Below, piece by piece: positions 8,592-11,524 of a stretch of 11,524 nt of DNA (position 1 is the stretch's first letter; the number at the start of each line of letters is the position of its first letter). The translations under genes were made by a program, and so were the position numbers. The stretch comes from Gonium pectorale (taxonomy: Eukaryota > Chlorophyta > Chlorophyceae > Chlamydomonadales > Volvocaceae): assembly GCA_001584585.1 (NCBI GenBank), contig LSYV01000042.1, positions 1,136,004 to 1,147,527 on the forward strand. Direction: 5' to 3'. The notes below the pieces were generated by a model, which did no database searches, had not been told where the DNA came from, and saw only the letters and a list, made by a program, of their open reading frames with translations.

Positions 8592-8621
8592 GGTTTGCCC
8601 GCCTCGGTCGTTGAAGGTCTT
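8592..8621. repeat. Short duplicated segment in the 5' flank of gene B, copy 2
   Basis: It begins GGTTTGCCCGCC and is a direct-orientation partner of 8331-8359, about 260 bp further upstream of gene B. Confidence 0.5.
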
Positions 8622-9104
8622 CTGCAGGAAAGGTTTGTAGGAAGTTTAATTACCAGCAAGGCGTTCTTGTGGTTGACGTACGTTGGGTTTGAAGTACGGT
8701 ACAGGGAAGCCATAATACCATGGTGTTGATCGCGTTGATCTAACGCATCATATGCTTTCGCGTTGCTTTACAGGGCCAGGTGCAGGTCACGCAGCAGACA
8801 GAAGATTGAGCTGATCAAATGTTCTTCACGGGACGGCACACATGCACACAAGGGAGATGAAAGCGGGAGGTGTGCCCATAGAAGAAGACCCGTGACTTTA
8901 AAGCTTTGCAAACATTGAATGTGCCTCACTGCCAAAGCTGTTGAGTCCTGTACCCAATCGTGCTAGGTCGGAGCACCACAGGGTACCCGGGCTTGCGGTC
9001 TCACACCCGCCCGTGCTCACGCCTGTACACGGCAGGCGGGTGGGCGAGAGGGAAGGCCGGGTGGGCTGCCGCCACTGTTGGAGGTAGGCAGTCTAGGCAC
9101 GTAG

Positions 9105-9163
9105 CAAAAAAAGAACCAGAAACGGGGAAGGCAGCCTCAACGGACATACACACCCGAGGGCGC
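9105..9163. repeat. Dispersed repeat, copy 2
   Basis: Partner of 2583-2641, in the same orientation. A second shared 13-mer, GCGACGTTTCCAG, sits next to copy 1 (2640-2652) but about 240 nt from copy 2 (9402-9414). Confidence 0.6.
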
Positions 9164-9514
9164 CGAGTACAGGGCATGGCGGGCGAGGTATACGAGCAGA
9201 CGTAGCAGCATTGCCGCAACGCGGGGCTCTCAAGTCCTGCCGGCGCCCTGGGACACGCAGTCTTACGACGTCGCATGGGCGTGGGCGTGGGCGCAGCGCG
9301 AAGGCGCTCCGCTAAGAACGCAGTTACTGCGACCAAGTGCATAGAAATCTGCAGAGGAACAGTGATCCCGCCAGTACGGCTACGCACATCCGAAGATGTA
9401 TGCGACGTTTCCAGTACCGTTCTGTAGGGCGGGCGGGGAAAAGGCAAGGCAGGTGAAGGGACAGGGAGGAACATCATAACATATTTATTCTTGTGACAAG
9501 GAGGACCCGCCTCA

Positions 9515-9530
9515 GCTGGATGCATCCAGC
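9515..9530. other. Perfect 16-bp palindrome
   Basis: GCTGGATGCATCCAGC equals its own reverse complement. It is not next to any gene I can support, and no partner copy was seen. Confidence 0.7.
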
Positions 9531-11144
9531 AACCTGCCAGAAACTGATCCGCATAGATCATCAGCGGTCGACCCGATGTACCCGACTAACGGAGGGTTCA
9601 TCCACCGTGCCGTGCCAGTGTAATCACGTCAACTGTGACATGGCCCCTACATCGCCGGTTGTGCACCTCTTCAGGACCACCATGTATGAAAGGTGTAGTC
9701 GCCAACGGGTCATGACAGGATGCGGTATTGGCTCGTTGTGGAGCGCTGACTCACTCGCTCGGAAATGTGGTGGGGAAGGAGGGTAACTGGAAACGGGCTG
9801 GGGCATGGGCGCGGACGCAGTACTTGGTCAAGTCGGTACAGCCAGCGCCGGGTTACTGTAGGAAGCGGAAGACGAGGGCAGACAAGAGCACACGTTTGCT
9901 ACACTCACAAACCTCCATCCTGCGATAGATACCGCGCAGTACGTTGCATGTCGAAAGATTGCCAAAGACTTGGCGAGCCCGAACAACCGCACGCCCTGTA
10001 CTGACCAAAGGTGCGAAGAAAGCGCCTTGCGCAGCACAAGCGCATATATCACCCGGCGGCTGCCGTACAACTGGAGACTTCCTACAAGCCGCGGCGCTCC
10101 TCCGCCCCAAACCATCCTCGCCCGCACCTCAAGACAGGTGGTGGCTGCTCACGCGCAGCACGCATAACACGCAAGCTCCTAGCATCACCTGATTCACCTC
10201 TATCTGTTGGCACGGTCGAGCCAGCGTGCCCCCTTGCCCCGCGCCAAGACCTCGGGGGCGCCCAAGCGCCCTCACACTGTGCTCGCCACATCTCGTGCGG
10301 TACACTCGCATACGACATACCACATGCACAACACGGGCAGGCAGCCGCACCCATCGCACCCACCGACGCCGCCCGCCGGGCAAAAAACCCCGGAGGCGGG
10401 AACACGAATTCCTTGCGTCACGAGACACGACGTGGTCGTGGCGTGACAAACTGCTCCGCTTGTCTTAAGCCACCCCAACGCAACCGCCAACCAGTAATGT
10501 GGCTAGATGACCCGAAGCATGAACAGAAGCATGGTCCCAAAAAGTTGGGCTCCTGCAAAGGGGTATGGGGAGGACCAGTAGTGGCCACCCCGCTAGGTTA
10601 TCTGTGAGGCGTCGAGAGACCCTAGCAGTGAAATGCCCCTCAGTTCAAGACCTGGTGGGCGAGCAGCTAGCGCCGAATGCCAGCACATAGTCGCCACCTT
10701 GCCCGTCGCTCTCACCAAGGATCACACAGCCGTACACAGCCGTACACAGTGAGCAGGTGACTCCTCCACAGGGCAGGTGACGATACTGCGCCCGCACACG
10801 ATGCCCTCCATTTCTTATTATTATAGCTAGGGACACGGCGGGATGTATTTGAAGAGATCCACGCCGGGGTGTCATACCCGGGCGTTGGTTTATTGGCCTG
10901 ACTACCATGGCGCCTACGCGCGTTTGCACCCGCGACATACGCGACGTGCTGCAGAACACCGCGCACCTTGCACACAAGGGAACCACGCGGTCGCCTGCTG
11001 GTTGGTTTTGCTGTCCTGTTCTGCGCACGCTGTTCGCGCCCCCGACACACCAGCGCGTGCATACTCGCCTGGGCCCTGGCGGCCCCATCATACACAAGCA
11101 TCCTCCGACCTAGACGGCCACGACAACAACGGTAAATTGATGCA

Positions 11145-11205
11145 GCCAGTGCCGTACTGCCTAGTGCCAGTGCCGTACTGCCCAGGGCCGGTGCCGTCTG
11201 CCGGG
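11145..11205. repeat. Three tandem ~21-bp repeats
   Basis: Two near-identical units start GCCAGTGCCGTACTGCC at 11145 and 11166. A third, diverged and slightly shorter unit starts GCCGGTGCCGTCTGCC at 11187. Confidence 0.8.
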
Positions 11206-11524
11206 CCGGCCGCATGCCGTGCCTGGGCCGCAAGGGGCCGCCGAGCAAAGGAGGCAGGCCGCCTGTCACACGGCTCTTGTTTCTATTGTGCGGCGAGGTT
11301 CAAAGAATCATCAATTGAGTTCGGACGCTCGCGTTGCGCCGCCGTCGCATGGCTGCATGCAACCTCCCTTCTCGCCCCATCCTTGCCTCCCATGGGAGCC
11401 GCCCTGCACACCGCAGCCGCTCGACGCAGCCTGCACTAGAGCACCCCACCGCCCTGTCGTATCTTGCGCCGACGCCCTTGGCCATGGCGTTAGCGTGGCG
11501 CCGCCCCCGGCGGCCCCCCGGCCG

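Larger units (their letters stand above)
8400..11524. other. Region upstream of gene B with no supported gene
   Basis: Open frames here are short or compositionally random. The part at about 8400-8960 is clearly less GC-rich than the rest. The region holds repeat copies at 8592 and 9105, the palindrome at 9515 and the 21-bp repeats at 11145. At the far end, GCCATGGCCAAG on the minus strand (ATG at 11485) has a good start context and could open a gene, but no splice model follows from it. Confidence 0.4.

Noticed and set aside
11291..11330. GGTTCAAAGAATC resembling a tRNA T-arm
   Set aside because: No matching acceptor, anticodon or D-arm could be built around it.
10843..11439. A 198-codon plus-strand frame including the 21-bp repeats
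   Set aside because: Random-looking composition, no start context, no splice or poly(A) support, and overlapping open frames on the other strand.
1..11524. CRISPR arrays, prokaryotic defence islands or operons
   Set aside because: No regularly spaced repeats, no Shine-Dalgarno-led gene strings, and clear spliceosomal introns indicate eukaryotic nuclear DNA.

Overview
This window looks like nuclear DNA from a GC-rich green alga, most likely a volvocine or Chlamydomonas-like species. That is inferred from several signs: short GT-AG introns with strong donors, exons using G/C-ending codons, Ala/Gly/Pro/Gln-rich proteins, abundant low-complexity tetranucleotide tracts, and a TGTAA motif (the poly(A) signal typical of these algae) after one gene. 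I see no bacterial operon, CRISPR array, rRNA or clear tRNA. Most long open frames here are by-products of high GC and are not genes.

Two spliced protein genes can be supported. They point towards each other (convergent) with about 4.3 kb between their stop codons. Gene A (plus strand, about 423-2121) has three visible exons and is probably missing its 5' exon(s). It encodes an Ala/Gly-rich protein of unknown function. Gene B (minus strand, 8308 down to 6447) has four exons joined by three phase-0 introns. It encodes about 336 residues: a short acidic N-terminus, one transmembrane helix, and a long Ser/Ala/Gly-rich tail containing two copies of a roughly 35-residue motif. Each motif copy is interrupted by a phase-0 intron at exactly the same place, which suggests internal duplication of an exon-junction unit. 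A TATA-like element lies about 70 nt upstream of its ATG.

Weak similarities in matching exons suggest that genes A and B could be distant paralogues. I recognise neither family and assign no biochemical role.

The space between the genes (2476-6446) and the region upstream of gene B (8400-11524) hold no gene I can support firmly. They contain microsatellites, short tandem repeats, two diverged dispersed repeat pairs (2583-2641 with 9105-9163; 8331-8359 with 8592-8621), a perfect 16-bp palindrome, and some protein-like fragments. The best fragment is on the minus strand at about 5010-5224, in locally AT-richer sequence. I found no convincing new molecular system. The most interesting item is the unrecognised repeat-bearing membrane protein and its possible convergent relative.
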